Shown piece by piece: positions 22,898 through 32,209 of a DNA stretch of 47,406 nucleotides (position 1 is its first letter; each line of letters begins with the position of its first letter). The notes below the pieces were generated by a model. It made no database searches and had not been told where the DNA came from. It saw only the letters and a program-made list of their open reading frames with translations. Position numbers and translations under genes: made by a program. This DNA is from an uncultured Roseovarius sp. (GTDB lineage: Bacteria; Pseudomonadota; Alphaproteobacteria; Rhodobacterales; Rhodobacteraceae). The stretch is from the NCBI RefSeq assembly GCF_913054395.1, contig NZ_CAJXIP010000014.1, positions 1-47,406 of the forward strand, read 5' to 3'.

Positions 22898-24160
22898 ATG
22901 ATCCGCAATTTTCTGACCACGACGGCACTTGCCGCCGCGCTTGGCGGCGGAGCGCAAGCTCAAACGGCGACCGATGTGCTCGACACCTATGCCGATATTG
23001 CAGCCGCGAAATACGAGGACAGCCTGACCGCAGCCCGCGCCCTGGAGGTCTCCGTCGCGGCCCTGATCGACACGCCATCCGCCGATGCACTCCAAGCTGC
23101 CCGTGCCGCCTGGATCGCGGCACGCGTGCCCTATCAGCAAACCGAGGTCTATCGGTTCGGCAATTCCATCGTCGACGACTGGGAGGGCCGGGTGAACGCG
23201 TGGCCGCTTGATGAGGGGCTGATCGACTATGTCGACGGCGCCTATGGCGGAGCGACCGACGAGAACCGGCTGGCCGCGCTCAACGTGATCGCCAATCCCT
23301 CCTTCTCGCTGTCGGGCGCAGAGATTGACGCCTCCGAAATCACGCCCGCGCTCTTGCAGGACACGCTGCACGAGGTCGACGGGATCGAGTCGAACGTGGC
23401 CACCGGCTATCACGCCATCGAATTCCTGCTCTGGGGTCAAGACCTGAACGGGCATGGTGACGGCGCGGGCGACCGCCCCTGGACAAACTACGCGCAAGGC
23501 GACGCCTGTACTGGTGGCAACTGCGACCGGCGGGCCGATTACCTTGCGGCAGCGACAGAGCTTCTGGTGTCGGATCTGGAATGGATGGCCGCACAATGGG
23601 CCGAAGGCGGGGACGCCCGTGCGAACGTCATGGCCAATGAGAAAGCCGGACTTTCGGCGATCCTGACGGGCATGGGTTCGCTCTCTTATGGCGAGCAGGC
23701 CGGCGAGCGGATGCGCCTCGGCCTGATGTTGAATGACCCGGAAGAAGAGCATGACTGCTTCTCGGACAACACGCACAACAGCCACTACTATGACGGTCTG
23801 GGGGTCCAGAACGTCTATCTCGGTGAATACGTGCGGATTGACGGCTCGCTCGTCTCCGGGCCGTCGCTCTCGGATCTGGTTGCGGCGGCCAATCCTGACC
23901 TCGATGCCGGGATGCGCGCGCACCTCGACGTCACGATGACGGCGCTCGCCCGGATCAAGACCGCCGCCGAAGCAGGCTTTGCCTATGACATGATGCTCGA
24001 ACGCGGCAATGACGCGGGCGAGGCGCTGATAATGGGCGGGGTCGATGCTCTCATCGCGCAGACCCGGTCCATCGAACGGGTGATCGCCGCGCTGGACCTG
24101 AATGGCGCGACGATCGAGGGCTCTGACAGCCTCGACAACCCCTCGGCCATCTTCCAGTAA
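22898..24160 (+). CDS. Imelysin-family periplasmic protein
   Basis: A 420-residue imelysin (peptidase M75-like) protein with an N-terminal signal peptide (FLTTTALAAALGGGAQAQ, cleavage near residue 22). The family motif GxHxxE is intact as GYHAIE (170-175), with H172 and E175. DTLHEVDGIESNVATGYHAI and the later THNSHYYD are typical of the IrpA-like branch. Relatives are iron-regulated and proposed to take part in iron handling; true peptidase activity is doubtful for many of them. First gene of a cluster with an outer-membrane barrel, di-heme protein, second imelysin and DUF1513 protein. Confidence 0.9.
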   Translation: MIRNFLTTTALAAALGGGAQAQTATDVLDTYADIAAAKYEDSLTAARALEVSVAALIDTPSADALQAARAAWIAARVPYQQTEVYRFGNSIVDDWEGRVNAWPLDEGLIDYVDGAYGGATDENRLAALNVIANPSFSLSGAEIDASEITPALLQDTLHEVDGIESNVATGYHAIEFLLWGQDLNGHGDGAGDRPWTNYAQGDACTGGNCDRRADYLAAATELLVSDLEWMAAQWAEGGDARANVMANEKAGLSAILTGMGSLSYGEQAGERMRLGLMLNDPEEEHDCFSDNTHNSHYYDGLGVQNVYLGEYVRIDGSLVSGPSLSDLVAAANPDLDAGMRAHLDVTMTALARIKTAAEAGFAYDMMLERGNDAGEALIMGGVDALIAQTRSIERVIAALDLNGATIEGSDSLDNPSAIFQ

Positions 24161-24167
24161 AATCCCC

Positions 24168-24192
24168 CGCCCGCCATCCTGAATGGCGGGCG
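24168..24192 (+). terminator. 10-bp perfect stem-loop after the imelysin gene
   Basis: CGCCCGCCAT, loop CCTGA, ATGGCGGGCG. It begins 8 bp after the imelysin stop codon. There is no U-run, so it may stabilise the upstream mRNA end or partly terminate, lowering expression of the downstream genes. Confidence 0.6.
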
Positions 24193-24281
24193 AGATACCC
24201 AGCTTGCAGCTAGGCATGTTATCACATAACTCATAACGCTGACGCAATAAGCCGTCACAAAAAACAAACCAAGGAACAGTG

Positions 24282-25307
24282 ATGAAAACTCTACCTGCAA
24301 CGCTTGCCGCCTGCGCGGTGTTCGGTGCGACTGCTGCCCAATCCCAGGATGCAACCGCGCCTTTCTCGGCCGAATTCTCAACCGAGTTGCAAAGCGATTT
24401 CACGGTCGACTCCTCCGCCCCCGGCGGCGAGATCAACAACACCTTCGCAACCATCGAGGGCGCGCTTTCTTTTGCCTTTACCTCACGCACGTCAATCAAC
24501 AGCACATTGGTTCTCGAACAGATCACTGCACCGATGTCGGACAGCTTTCTCGAAGATCATGGCCTCTATGCAGAGGAGCTTTATTTCGCGCATGATTTCG
24601 GCGCAGCACAGGTCGTGCTTGGCAAGTTCAACCCCGCCTTTGGCACAGCCTGGGACGTCGCACCGGGTATATACGGCGTTGATTTTGCGGAAGATTACGA
24701 AATCACCGAAAGGGTCGGCGCGGGTCTCGTGATCCCCTTTGCCGCCGGTCGGGGCGAGCATGAGCTAAGCCTGTCGATCTTCAACGCGGACCGCAGCATC
24801 CTAAGCGAGTCGCTTGGCAAAAATCGCGGGCGCACAAATCGCGGCGATGGCGGCGTGTCAAATACCAGCGGGCCCGAATCCGTCGCCGTCTCCCTCTCGG
24901 GTGCCTTTGGCGCGACCGCCTATAACCTCGGCCTGCAATCGCAGGCGCGCGGGGTCGGTGACGCGAAGGATCAAACCGGGATCGTCGGCGGTATCAGCCA
25001 TGCCTTCGCAACCGGCGCGCTGCCTGTCACGCTGCTGGCCGAATTCGCGCATTTCGACCACTACGATGGCACCGCAGACAGCGCAACATATGCGACATTC
25101 GGTGTTGAGGCACCCGTCGGGCCCGTTACCCTGTCAGCGGTCTATGCGCTGCGCGACGTCGAGACCCTGCCCCAGGACCACCTGGCCACGCTCTCGGGCG
25201 AGATCGAAATCGCCGATGGTCTGAGCGCGGCGTTGGCCTATCGCTATGGCGACGAGGGCGACGACGAGACCCACACCATCGGCGCATTGTTTGCTTACGA
25301 GTTCTGA
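24282..25307 (+). CDS. Putative outer-membrane beta-barrel protein
   Basis: A 341-residue protein with a signal peptide (MKTLPATLAACAVFGATAAQ) and a mature part rich in alternating polar and hydrophobic strands, many Gly/Ala, few charged clusters, and a terminal Phe (ALFAYEF) as in outer-membrane barrels. I do not recognise a named family. The start is taken at ATG 24282 (MKTLPAT) rather than the ATG one codon earlier; AAGGAAC precedes it. It sits between the imelysin and di-heme genes, so it may be the outer-membrane part of the same iron-linked system. Confidence 0.65.
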   Translation: MKTLPATLAACAVFGATAAQSQDATAPFSAEFSTELQSDFTVDSSAPGGEINNTFATIEGALSFAFTSRTSINSTLVLEQITAPMSDSFLEDHGLYAEELYFAHDFGAAQVVLGKFNPAFGTAWDVAPGIYGVDFAEDYEITERVGAGLVIPFAAGRGEHELSLSIFNADRSILSESLGKNRGRTNRGDGGVSNTSGPESVAVSLSGAFGATAYNLGLQSQARGVGDAKDQTGIVGGISHAFATGALPVTLLAEFAHFDHYDGTADSATYATFGVEAPVGPVTLSAVYALRDVETLPQDHLATLSGEIEIADGLSAALAYRYGDEGDDETHTIGALFAYEF

Positions 25308-25326
25308 GGATCACCATTAAAAGGTC

Positions 25327-26853
25327 ATGCCCGTGCCCAAGCCCAAGCCATATCGCACGCTCATTCCGATCGTCGCCATAGCCAGTATCTGCGCGGGCAT
25401 GACCGCCGCACAAACCCTTCGCGACATCCATCTCGATGTCATCCCGCGCACCGAGGCCGAACGCGCGCGCGTCGAAACCGTGACCGCCCCGCCCGAGGAT
25501 ATCTCGGGGGCCTGGCCCTTCGAGGAAAACTCCGGCGGGGCGCAGACCGTGCGCCCGCGCGACACGTCGGATGCGTTTTCGCAACCGGCCGCAAACCTCA
25601 CCTTCGAGCAGGAGCTGGATTTCCGCGTCGGCAACGGGATGTTCCGCCGAATCTGGGTATCCGCGCCCGCGTCCACAATCGCATCGGACGGACTCGGGCC
25701 GCTCTACAATGCGCGCTCCTGCCAGCGGTGCCACCTGAAAGACGGTCGCGGTCATCCGCCAGAGGGGCCGCAGGACACGGCCGTCTCGATGTTCCTGCGG
25801 CTGTCCATTCCGGCGCCGGACAGCGAGGAAATCGAACACTACATAGCCGGCACCCACGCCACCGCGCCCGAGCCGACCTATGGCACACAACTACAGGACT
25901 TCAGCCTGCCCGGGCACGCCCCCGAATACCGCTTGCATATCGAATACGAGGACGTTGAGGTGCCGCTCTCGGGTGGCGAAACGGCGACGCTGCGCCGCCC
26001 CAGCTACACCGCCGCCGATCTGGGCTATGGCCCTCTCCATCCGGACACGATGCTCAGTCCCCGAGTGGCGCCGCAGATGATCGGGATGGGCCTGCTGGAG
26101 GCGATCCCGACCGAGGACATCCTCGCCTGGTCCGATCCGCAGGATATCAACGGCGACGGCATCTCGGGCAATCCGCAAATCGTCTGGTCCGCCCTACACG
26201 ATCGACCGATGCTGGGCCGCTTCGGCCACAAGGCTGGCAATCCGAGCGTGCTGGAACAGACCGCAAGCGCCTTCGTGGGCGATATCGGCATCTCCAACCC
26301 GATCCACACCGCCGGATCGGGGGAGTGCACCGACGTTCAGACTGATTGCACCGCTGCGCTTGATGGCAGCGATGCGGAACAGGTCGGCCTGGACCTCGTG
26401 ACCTTCTACAGCCAGACGCTCGCGGTTCCCGCCCGGCGTGGCGTGGACGATCCGGAGGTGTTGCGCGGGCGCGAGGTGTTCTTCGGGTCCGGCTGTGCCT
26501 CGTGTCACCGGCCCAACTACGTCACCCACCGGCTGGCGGGCAACGACCCGGCCAGCTTTCAGCTGATCTGGCCCTATTCCGACATGCTGCTGCATGACAT
26601 GGGCGAGGGCCTCTCCGACAACCGCCCCGAGGGCCGCGCCTCGGGAGGGGAATGGCGCACGGCGCCGCTTTGGGGAATCGGGCTGACCGAGACGGTCGCG
26701 GGCCACACCTACTTCCTGCATGACGGTCGTGCGCGCTCGCTTCTCGAAGCGGTGCTCTGGCATGGCGGCGAGGCGAAGGCGGCGCGCGATAACGTCGTCG
26801 AGATGCCGCCCACCGACCGCGCGGCCCTAATTCGCTTTCTGGAGAGCCTATGA
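25327..26853 (+). CDS. Di-heme oxidoreductase (putative peroxidase, COG3488 type)
   Basis: A 508-residue exported c-type cytochrome with an N-terminal hydrophobic signal (TLIPIVAIASICAGMTAAQ). Two heme-binding motifs are present: CQRCH at 132-136 and CASCH at 390-394. The wide spacing, together with PLYNARSCQRCHLKDGRGHP and the VFFGSGCASCHRPN segments, is typical of the DHOR-type proteins found beside imelysins. It probably acts in the periplasm in electron transfer to or from a metal or substrate. It overlaps the second imelysin gene by ATGA. Confidence 0.9.
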   Translation: MPVPKPKPYRTLIPIVAIASICAGMTAAQTLRDIHLDVIPRTEAERARVETVTAPPEDISGAWPFEENSGGAQTVRPRDTSDAFSQPAANLTFEQELDFRVGNGMFRRIWVSAPASTIASDGLGPLYNARSCQRCHLKDGRGHPPEGPQDTAVSMFLRLSIPAPDSEEIEHYIAGTHATAPEPTYGTQLQDFSLPGHAPEYRLHIEYEDVEVPLSGGETATLRRPSYTAADLGYGPLHPDTMLSPRVAPQMIGMGLLEAIPTEDILAWSDPQDINGDGISGNPQIVWSALHDRPMLGRFGHKAGNPSVLEQTASAFVGDIGISNPIHTAGSGECTDVQTDCTAALDGSDAEQVGLDLVTFYSQTLAVPARRGVDDPEVLRGREVFFGSGCASCHRPNYVTHRLAGNDPASFQLIWPYSDMLLHDMGEGLSDNRPEGRASGGEWRTAPLWGIGLTETVAGHTYFLHDGRARSLLEAVLWHGGEAKAARDNVVEMPPTDRAALIRFLESL

Positions 26854-27836
26854 GACCGATTTCCGTCGCCCTCCTGAGTGTCGGCCTCGCGACACCCGCC
26901 TCTGCCGACTTGGACGAGGCGCTTGACAAGCACATCCTGCCGGGGTTCGCGCGCTTTGCAGAGGCGACGGAGAACCTCGCGCGGGCCACGAGGGAGGATT
27001 GCCGCGCCGAAGCGCTGAACCCGGCGTTCCACGAGGCCTTCGATGCGTGGATGCCCGTGGCCGACCTGCGGCTCGGTCCGTCCGGGACCGGCGCTCTCTC
27101 GATCGCCTTCTGGCCGGACGCGCGCGGTTTCACGCCCCGGACGCTCGGACGGCTGATCGCCGAAGAGGACCCGGTCGCGGGCGACGTGGAGCGCTATGTC
27201 GAGGTGTCGATCGCGGCGCGCGGCCTCTTCGCGCTTGAGATGCTGGCCTTTGATCCGGAGTTTTCAAACTATGCCGAAGGCAGCTATACCTGCCGACTCG
27301 TCGCGACCATCGCCGCCGATCTCGACCGACAGGCCGATGCGCTCGCCGCCGCGTGGGAACATACCTATGCGGATACGCTCCGCACAGCGGGCGACCCGAG
27401 CAATACCACCTACCTGACGGAACAAGAGGCGGTCCGGGCGATCTACACCCAGATTCTATCGTCGCTCGACTTCACCGCTGACCAGCGTCTTGGCATTCCG
27501 ATGGGCACGTTTGATCGCCCACGCCCTGCCCGCGCCGAGGCCCGGCGGTCCGAACGCAGCCTGCGCAACGCCGTTCTGGCCACCAAGGCGGCCCATGGTC
27601 TTGCCACGGCACTCGCAGACTGGAACCTGCCAGAGACCGATGCTGCACTGGGTCATACCCGCGAAGCTGCCACACGGATCGAGGATCCAGGCTTTCAGGA
27701 CGTAACAGAGCCGCAGGCCCGGTTGCGGGTCGAGGTACTGCAACAAACGGTGCGTGCCCTGAGCGGGGCGATCCAATCCGAAATCGGCGCACGGCTGGGG
27801 ATCGCGCGCGGCTTCAATGCGCAGGACGGAGACTGA
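26850..27836 (+). CDS. Second imelysin-family protein with altered GxHxxE motif
   Basis: A 328-residue exported protein (signal peptide to about residue 19, TPASAD). The overall fold matches imelysin, including FHEAFDAWMPVADLRLGP and the helical C-terminal half. At the position of the GxHxxE motif it reads GLFALE (125-130), with Phe127 replacing His. It therefore seems to be a degenerate partner of the first imelysin. It overlaps the di-heme gene and is 4 bp ahead of the DUF1513 gene. Confidence 0.83.
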   Translation: MRPISVALLSVGLATPASADLDEALDKHILPGFARFAEATENLARATREDCRAEALNPAFHEAFDAWMPVADLRLGPSGTGALSIAFWPDARGFTPRTLGRLIAEEDPVAGDVERYVEVSIAARGLFALEMLAFDPEFSNYAEGSYTCRLVATIAADLDRQADALAAAWEHTYADTLRTAGDPSNTTYLTEQEAVRAIYTQILSSLDFTADQRLGIPMGTFDRPRPARAEARRSERSLRNAVLATKAAHGLATALADWNLPETDAALGHTREAATRIEDPGFQDVTEPQARLRVEVLQQTVRALSGAIQSEIGARLGIARGFNAQDGD

Positions 27837-27840
27837 TACC

Positions 27841-28911
27841 ATGATCCACCGTCGCGGCTTTCTCGCCTCTCTGCTCGCTGTCGGAGCCACACCGCGGCTC
27901 GGCTGGGCTGCTGTGGGCAATCCGTCCTATCTTGCCGCCGCGCGGGATCCGGATGGCAGCTTCGCGCTCTACGGACTCGATACCCGCGGCGCATCGACAT
28001 TCCGTGTGCCTCTCCCCGCGCGGGGTCACGCCGGGGCGGGCCATCCGTCCCGTGCAGAAGCGGTGACCTTCGCCCGTCGGCCCGGCACCTTCGCCCTCGT
28101 CCTCGATTGTGCGCGGGGCGGCGTGCTGCACCGGCTGACCCCTCCTGAAGGTCGTCAGTTCAACGGCCACGGCGTCTTTTCCGCAGATGGCACCGTGCTC
28201 TTCACCAGCGAACAGCGCAGCGACACCAGCGAGGGTATCATCGGTGTCTGGGACACCGCGGCAGGCTACACCCGCCACGATGAATTTCCGAGCGGCGGGC
28301 TCGGCGTCCATGACCTGCGCCTGATGCCGGGCGGCGAGACACTGGTCGTCGCCAACGGAGGGATCGCGACCGATGCCACCGACCGGACCAAGCTTAACGT
28401 GGCCACCATGCGGCCAAACCTGACCTATCAGACGATCTCGGGCTCGATATTGGATCAGGTCGAACTTGAGCGCGATCTGTGGCAAAACTCGATCCGCCAT
28501 CTCGCGATCCGGCACGATGGCTTTGTCGGATTTGCGATGCAGTGGGAGGGGCAAGACGGTGCCGCAACACCGCTGCTTGGGCTTCACCGCCGGGGAAACC
28601 CGCCCCGTCTCGCCGAGGCTCCTCTCGGCGATGAACTCGCGATGCAGGGCTATGCCGGCAGCATCGCCTTCAGCGGCGACGGCACCCAGATTGCCATCAC
28701 CTCGCCGCGCGGCGGGCGGTTGCACCGTTTTTCGACCGAAGGCGCTTTTCTGGGCGCCGTGTCACGGGCGGATATCTGTGGGCTTGCACCGATGCGGGGT
28801 GGATATCTCGCAAGCGACGGGCTGGGCGGGTTGATCGCGATCGACGCGACAGGGCCGACACCGCTCGCCCGGGTCGATTGCGCCTGGGACAACCACATCG
28901 TCGCGCTTTGA
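27841..28911 (+). CDS. DUF1513 exported beta-propeller-like protein
   Basis: A 356-residue protein (counted from ATG 27841) with a twin-arginine leader (HRRGFLASLLAVGA). Repeated GxxxVFSADGTxLFTSE- and GGxLxRFSxxGAFLG-like blocks suggest a seven-bladed propeller. DUF1513 proteins are regularly the last gene of imelysin / di-heme / imelysin clusters, as here. The biochemical role is unknown; a structural or metal-binding role in the periplasm is plausible. Confidence 0.85.
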   Translation: MIHRRGFLASLLAVGATPRLGWAAVGNPSYLAAARDPDGSFALYGLDTRGASTFRVPLPARGHAGAGHPSRAEAVTFARRPGTFALVLDCARGGVLHRLTPPEGRQFNGHGVFSADGTVLFTSEQRSDTSEGIIGVWDTAAGYTRHDEFPSGGLGVHDLRLMPGGETLVVANGGIATDATDRTKLNVATMRPNLTYQTISGSILDQVELERDLWQNSIRHLAIRHDGFVGFAMQWEGQDGAATPLLGLHRRGNPPRLAEAPLGDELAMQGYAGSIAFSGDGTQIAITSPRGGRLHRFSTEGAFLGAVSRADICGLAPMRGGYLASDGLGGLIAIDATGPTPLARVDCAWDNHIVAL

Positions 28912-29004
28912 TAGGGATGTTGCCGCGATTGATTGGGCGGATCGTTTCGCTTCCATTCAAGGCGGCCTTTGCGGTTTGCAAGGATCCAGTGCTTTAACCG
29001 ATTT

Positions 29005-29040
29005 CAAAAAGCGAGAGCGACGAAAAATTCGCCGCTCTCG
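29005..29040 (-). terminator. Intrinsic terminator between convergent operons
   Basis: An 8-bp stem CGAGAGCG (29012-29019) and CGCTCTCG (29033-29040) with a 13-base loop. Read on the minus strand it is followed by CTTTTT (29011-29006), so it should terminate the NCS1 permease operon. Without a U-run on the plus side it may also slow transcripts arriving from the DUF1513 gene. Confidence 0.75.
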
Positions 29041-29072
29041 ACCCTGATGGTACGTCTGTTCCGGCCCTGTCG

Positions 29073-30485
29073 TTAATCGTAGCCGCCGCGCCCTGCACCA
29101 CGCACGGCAATGGTCACGATCCAGAAGACCAAGCCCCCGATCACGGCCGCAGGTAACGACGCGGTCATGAAATCATAGGGAGCGCGCGACGCATAGGTGA
29201 TCGGATCCAGCAGATAGACATAGGTGACAAACCCGGCTGCCATGCCAAGAAGGCCCGCGGGGTTGAAACCGGCCCAATAATAGTAGGCCGCGCTATCGGA
29301 ATTGTCATAGAGCGCACGCAGATTAAGCCTCTGGTTTCTCAGAATGAGAAAGTCCACGATCTGAATTCCACAGAGGGGCGCAAAGAAAACACCGATGAAA
29401 GCCAGGAACGTCCCGAAATTGCTGAAGAACAAATCCGGCAGGATGACCGTGATAATCGCAACCGGAACCAGACCCAGCAACAACGTTGCAGTCCATGGCA
29501 GCCGCTCGAATGACGGCACCGAGCGCAATCCGACGGCGGTGGCATAGACACCGATGATCGCCGTGCCGAGATTGGCTGCGAGTACAAACAGCAGCGCAAT
29601 CGAGCCGTAGAAGACACCACCGAGTTCGACCATCCATTGTGATGGGTCCGAAATTCCAAGCGCCAGGATCGCGGCCAGCCCGATCACACTCAGGAGCGGG
29701 ACTGGCAGGCCCATACCTAACATCGCGGGCTTGACCGCACTGGAGGCATTAGGTGCAACCCGCACCATCGCACCGATGTAGGGCCACCAGGATAACAAGC
29801 TGACAATGCCGATTTCAACGCCGGTAACGTAATCCCAACGCAGGCTTCCCGATGCATAGGCCGGTTCAGCCGCAGCAATGGCATCGGATTTTGTGGACAA
29901 CAACAGCCATGTCATCCACGCGCCGACACCGAGGATAAAGAAAAACAGAACGTTCGATATCCGCTCGATCCCGGTCTTTCCGCTCAAGAGAACATAAAAG
30001 ACGACCGCACAGGCGAGAAGTGTTGCAATTGCCTGCGCCGTACCGCTTAAGGATTCGTCGATCACCCCGATGGTCAACAGCAATTGAACTGCTGTTTTTC
30101 CGAAAAAGATAAGCAACAAACAGTTCCATCCGATGATCGACGTATACTGAAGAAACACCGGGATGATCCATCCACGACTGCCAAATTGTGGCCGTGCGCT
30201 GACGATGGAATCAATACCGTAACGGCCCGCAGACGGGACCACGGCCAATGTCACCAGAAGGATGCCGATCATCGATCCGGCCGTCATTGATGCGAACCCC
30301 ATCTTCAGGTTCAGATAATAGCCGACATACTCTCCGATAATGTAACACCAGGTAGCAGCAGCCGCGACAAGCAGCACAACGCCAAGCTCCAACTGCCCCC
30401 AGGTTCGTTCGGATTTCAGCAACGGCCAATTCGTCTCTTCGGCGGTATCGCCCGATTGTGTGGCGGTGGTTTGCTCCATAGACAT
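29073..30485 (-). CDS. NCS1-family permease (purine/cytosine permease-like)
   Basis: A 470-residue inner-membrane transporter with about twelve helices. GYYLNLKMGFASMTAGSMIG and SWWPYIGAMVRVAPNASSAV are characteristic of the purine-cytosine permease (NCS1) family, which import nucleobases, hydantoins, vitamins or related small N-compounds with Na+ or H+. I start at ATG 30485, whose A overlaps the stop of the small upstream membrane-protein gene (TGATG), so the two are translationally coupled; a second ATG two codons later is possible. Last gene of the operon with FAD/GcvT oxidase and aldehyde dehydrogenase, so the substrate is probably the N-methylated compound degraded by those enzymes. Confidence 0.88.
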   Translation of the reverse strand: MSMEQTTATQSGDTAEETNWPLLKSERTWGQLELGVVLLVAAAATWCYIIGEYVGYYLNLKMGFASMTAGSMIGILLVTLAVVPSAGRYGIDSIVSARPQFGSRGWIIPVFLQYTSIIGWNCLLLIFFGKTAVQLLLTIGVIDESLSGTAQAIATLLACAVVFYVLLSGKTGIERISNVLFFFILGVGAWMTWLLLSTKSDAIAAAEPAYASGSLRWDYVTGVEIGIVSLLSWWPYIGAMVRVAPNASSAVKPAMLGMGLPVPLLSVIGLAAILALGISDPSQWMVELGGVFYGSIALLFVLAANLGTAIIGVYATAVGLRSVPSFERLPWTATLLLGLVPVAIITVILPDLFFSNFGTFLAFIGVFFAPLCGIQIVDFLILRNQRLNLRALYDNSDSAAYYYWAGFNPAGLLGMAAGFVTYVYLLDPITYASRAPYDFMTASLPAAVIGGLVFWIVTIAVRGAGRGGYD

Positions 30486-30643
30486 CACATCCACCCCCAG
30501 ATCAGCAAAAGTACCGGGAACACGACCCCGCTGGCCAAAAGAAACAGCCAATCGCCACCGCGCATTGCGGGTCGCTCTGCTGCCTCGCGCTCGGCCTGTT
30601 CGAGGCGGCTTTCAAGCTCTGGACTCAAGCTAGATGAACTCAT
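30485..30643 (-). CDS. Small single-pass membrane protein coupled to the NCS1 permease
   Basis: A 52-residue protein: a charged amphipathic N-terminal half (SPELESRLEQAEREAAER) followed by one hydrophobic helix (DWLFLLASGVVFPVLLLIWG). Start ATG 30643 has GGAAGG seven to ten bases upstream. Its stop overlaps the permease start by one base. The layout suggests a permease accessory subunit, comparable in position to small subunits of other secondary transporters. I do not recognise the family. Confidence 0.72.
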   Translation of the reverse strand: MSSSSLSPELESRLEQAEREAAERPAMRGGDWLFLLASGVVFPVLLLIWGWM

Positions 30644-30688
30644 TTTGATTTCCTTCCTGTTGGTATTGTTTTTTAGGTTTCCAACCAA

Positions 30689-32209
30689 TCACTTGGTACC
30701 AGGGTGCATTTCGTCGTCCGCATAAGGGAACCACCAGAAATCTTGCGGCTGACAGTGCGGATCGACCATGACCATCTTGGTTTCCCGGAATGTCTCGAGG
30801 CCCTCCGGCCCTAGCTGCCGCCCCATACCGCTAAGCTTCGATCCACCGAACGGACCGGCATCATTGTCGAGCAACGGGGCATTGACCCAGACCATCCCCG
30901 CCTCCAATTCTTCGGTGGCGCGGATCGTCTCTTCGAGATCACGGGTATAGATATTGGCCCCAAGCCCATAGTCCGACGCATTGGCAAGCGTCAGCGCTTC
31001 TTCAAAATCACTGACCTTGCAGATAGGCGCAACGGGGCCGAAACTTTCGTGCTTGAAAACACTCATGTCCGGAGCGCAGTCCACCAAAACGGTCGGTTCG
31101 ACAAACCAGCCCTGGTTGAACTCCGAAGGTCGGCTGCCGCCTATCGCAGCGCGTGCGCCTTCGTCCAGTGCCCCCTGAAGAACCGCTTCGTATCGCTCGC
31201 GCTCCCTGGACGATACCATCGGCCCCATATCGACGCGGTCCAATCCGTTTCCGATACGAATCTTTCGAGTTTCTTCGATAAGCTTCTCGACAAACGCATC
31301 ATGGATATCTTCGTGGACATAGAACCGCTCGGCCGACACACATATTTGACCGCAGTTCATGTAAGCCGAAAACGCAGCCGCCCTGGCGGCAACATCCAGG
31401 GGTGCGGATGGCATGATCAGGAACGGGTCATTGCCAGAGGTTTCGATCAGGCTTGGCTTGATCAGCTCACCGCACGCTTTGGCAACCGCGCGCCCGACCG
31501 GCACACTTCCGGTAAATGCGACAACATGGGTGTCACGGTGGCGTACAAGGTGATCCCCCACATCGCCCCCGCCGGTCACAATCTGGAACAATCCTTCAGG
31601 CAGGCTCTTGAGTGCTTCGGCGAACAACAGCGTGGTCAATGTCGTGTATTCAGACGGCTTGACGATCACGGCATTGCCGGTCGCCAGGGCCGCCCCGGCT
31701 TCCCAGCAAAGCAACACCAACGGGTAGTTGAACGGCATGATCAATGCAGCGGTGCCGCAGGGCTGTTTCAGCGTATAATGGAATTGACCTGCGACAGCAG
31801 GCCCCATGACCCGGCCCTGTTCGTTTCTGCCCAGCTCGGCCGAATAGCGCAGTGAATGGATGCTCCAGTTCACTTCGTCCACGGATTCCTTGTATGGCTT
31901 GCCCATCTCGCGGGTCATCGCCTCGGCCAGAATGGGCCGCATTTCGTCAAGCCTGTCCGCGACCTGATGTATTGCATGCGCCCGGTCGAGGGCCGACAAG
32001 TTACGCCACCAGTGTTTCTGCGCCTTGCTGCAACTCTCCAGCGCCTCGTCAATTTCCGCCTTCGGGGACTGCGCGACCGAGCCCAGCACGATTTCGGTCG
32101 CCGGTTCGATCACATCACAGGATTTGCTCCCGCTGCTCAATCGGAACGCGCCGTCGATATACACATGGTTGCTGAGGTCTTTCATACGTTGCATCACATC
32201 ACCCATCAC
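30689..32209 (-). CDS. NAD(P)-dependent aldehyde dehydrogenase
   Basis: A 506-residue ALDH-superfamily enzyme. Catalytic residues are C290 (NCGQIC) and E256 (in ETSGNDP, where most relatives read ELGG). N161 (PFNYP) and K184 (VKPSE) are also in place. It oxidises an aldehyde to an acid in the cytoplasm. Its start overlaps the stop of the FAD/GcvT oxidase gene (ATGA), so it probably removes the aldehyde (formaldehyde-like or larger) released there. The specific aldehyde cannot be read from the sequence. Confidence 0.9.
   Translation of the reverse strand: MMGDVMQRMKDLSNHVYIDGAFRLSSGSKSCDVIEPATEIVLGSVAQSPKAEIDEALESCSKAQKHWWRNLSALDRAHAIHQVADRLDEMRPILAEAMTREMGKPYKESVDEVNWSIHSLRYSAELGRNEQGRVMGPAVAGQFHYTLKQPCGTAALIMPFNYPLVLLCWEAGAALATGNAVIVKPSEYTTLTTLLFAEALKSLPEGLFQIVTGGGDVGDHLVRHRDTHVVAFTGSVPVGRAVAKACGELIKPSLIETSGNDPFLIMPSAPLDVAARAAAFSAYMNCGQICVSAERFYVHEDIHDAFVEKLIEETRKIRIGNGLDRVDMGPMVSSRERERYEAVLQGALDEGARAAIGGSRPSEFNQGWFVEPTVLVDCAPDMSVFKHESFGPVAPICKVSDFEEALTLANASDYGLGANIYTRDLEETIRATEELEAGMVWVNAPLLDNDAGPFGGSKLSGMGRQLGPEGLETFRETKMVMVDPHCQPQDFWWFPYADDEMHPGTK

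Noticed and set aside
22679..24526. Minus-strand open frame of 615 codons
   Set aside because: Antisense to the imelysin gene and the start of the barrel gene; both have signal peptides and motifs on the plus strand.
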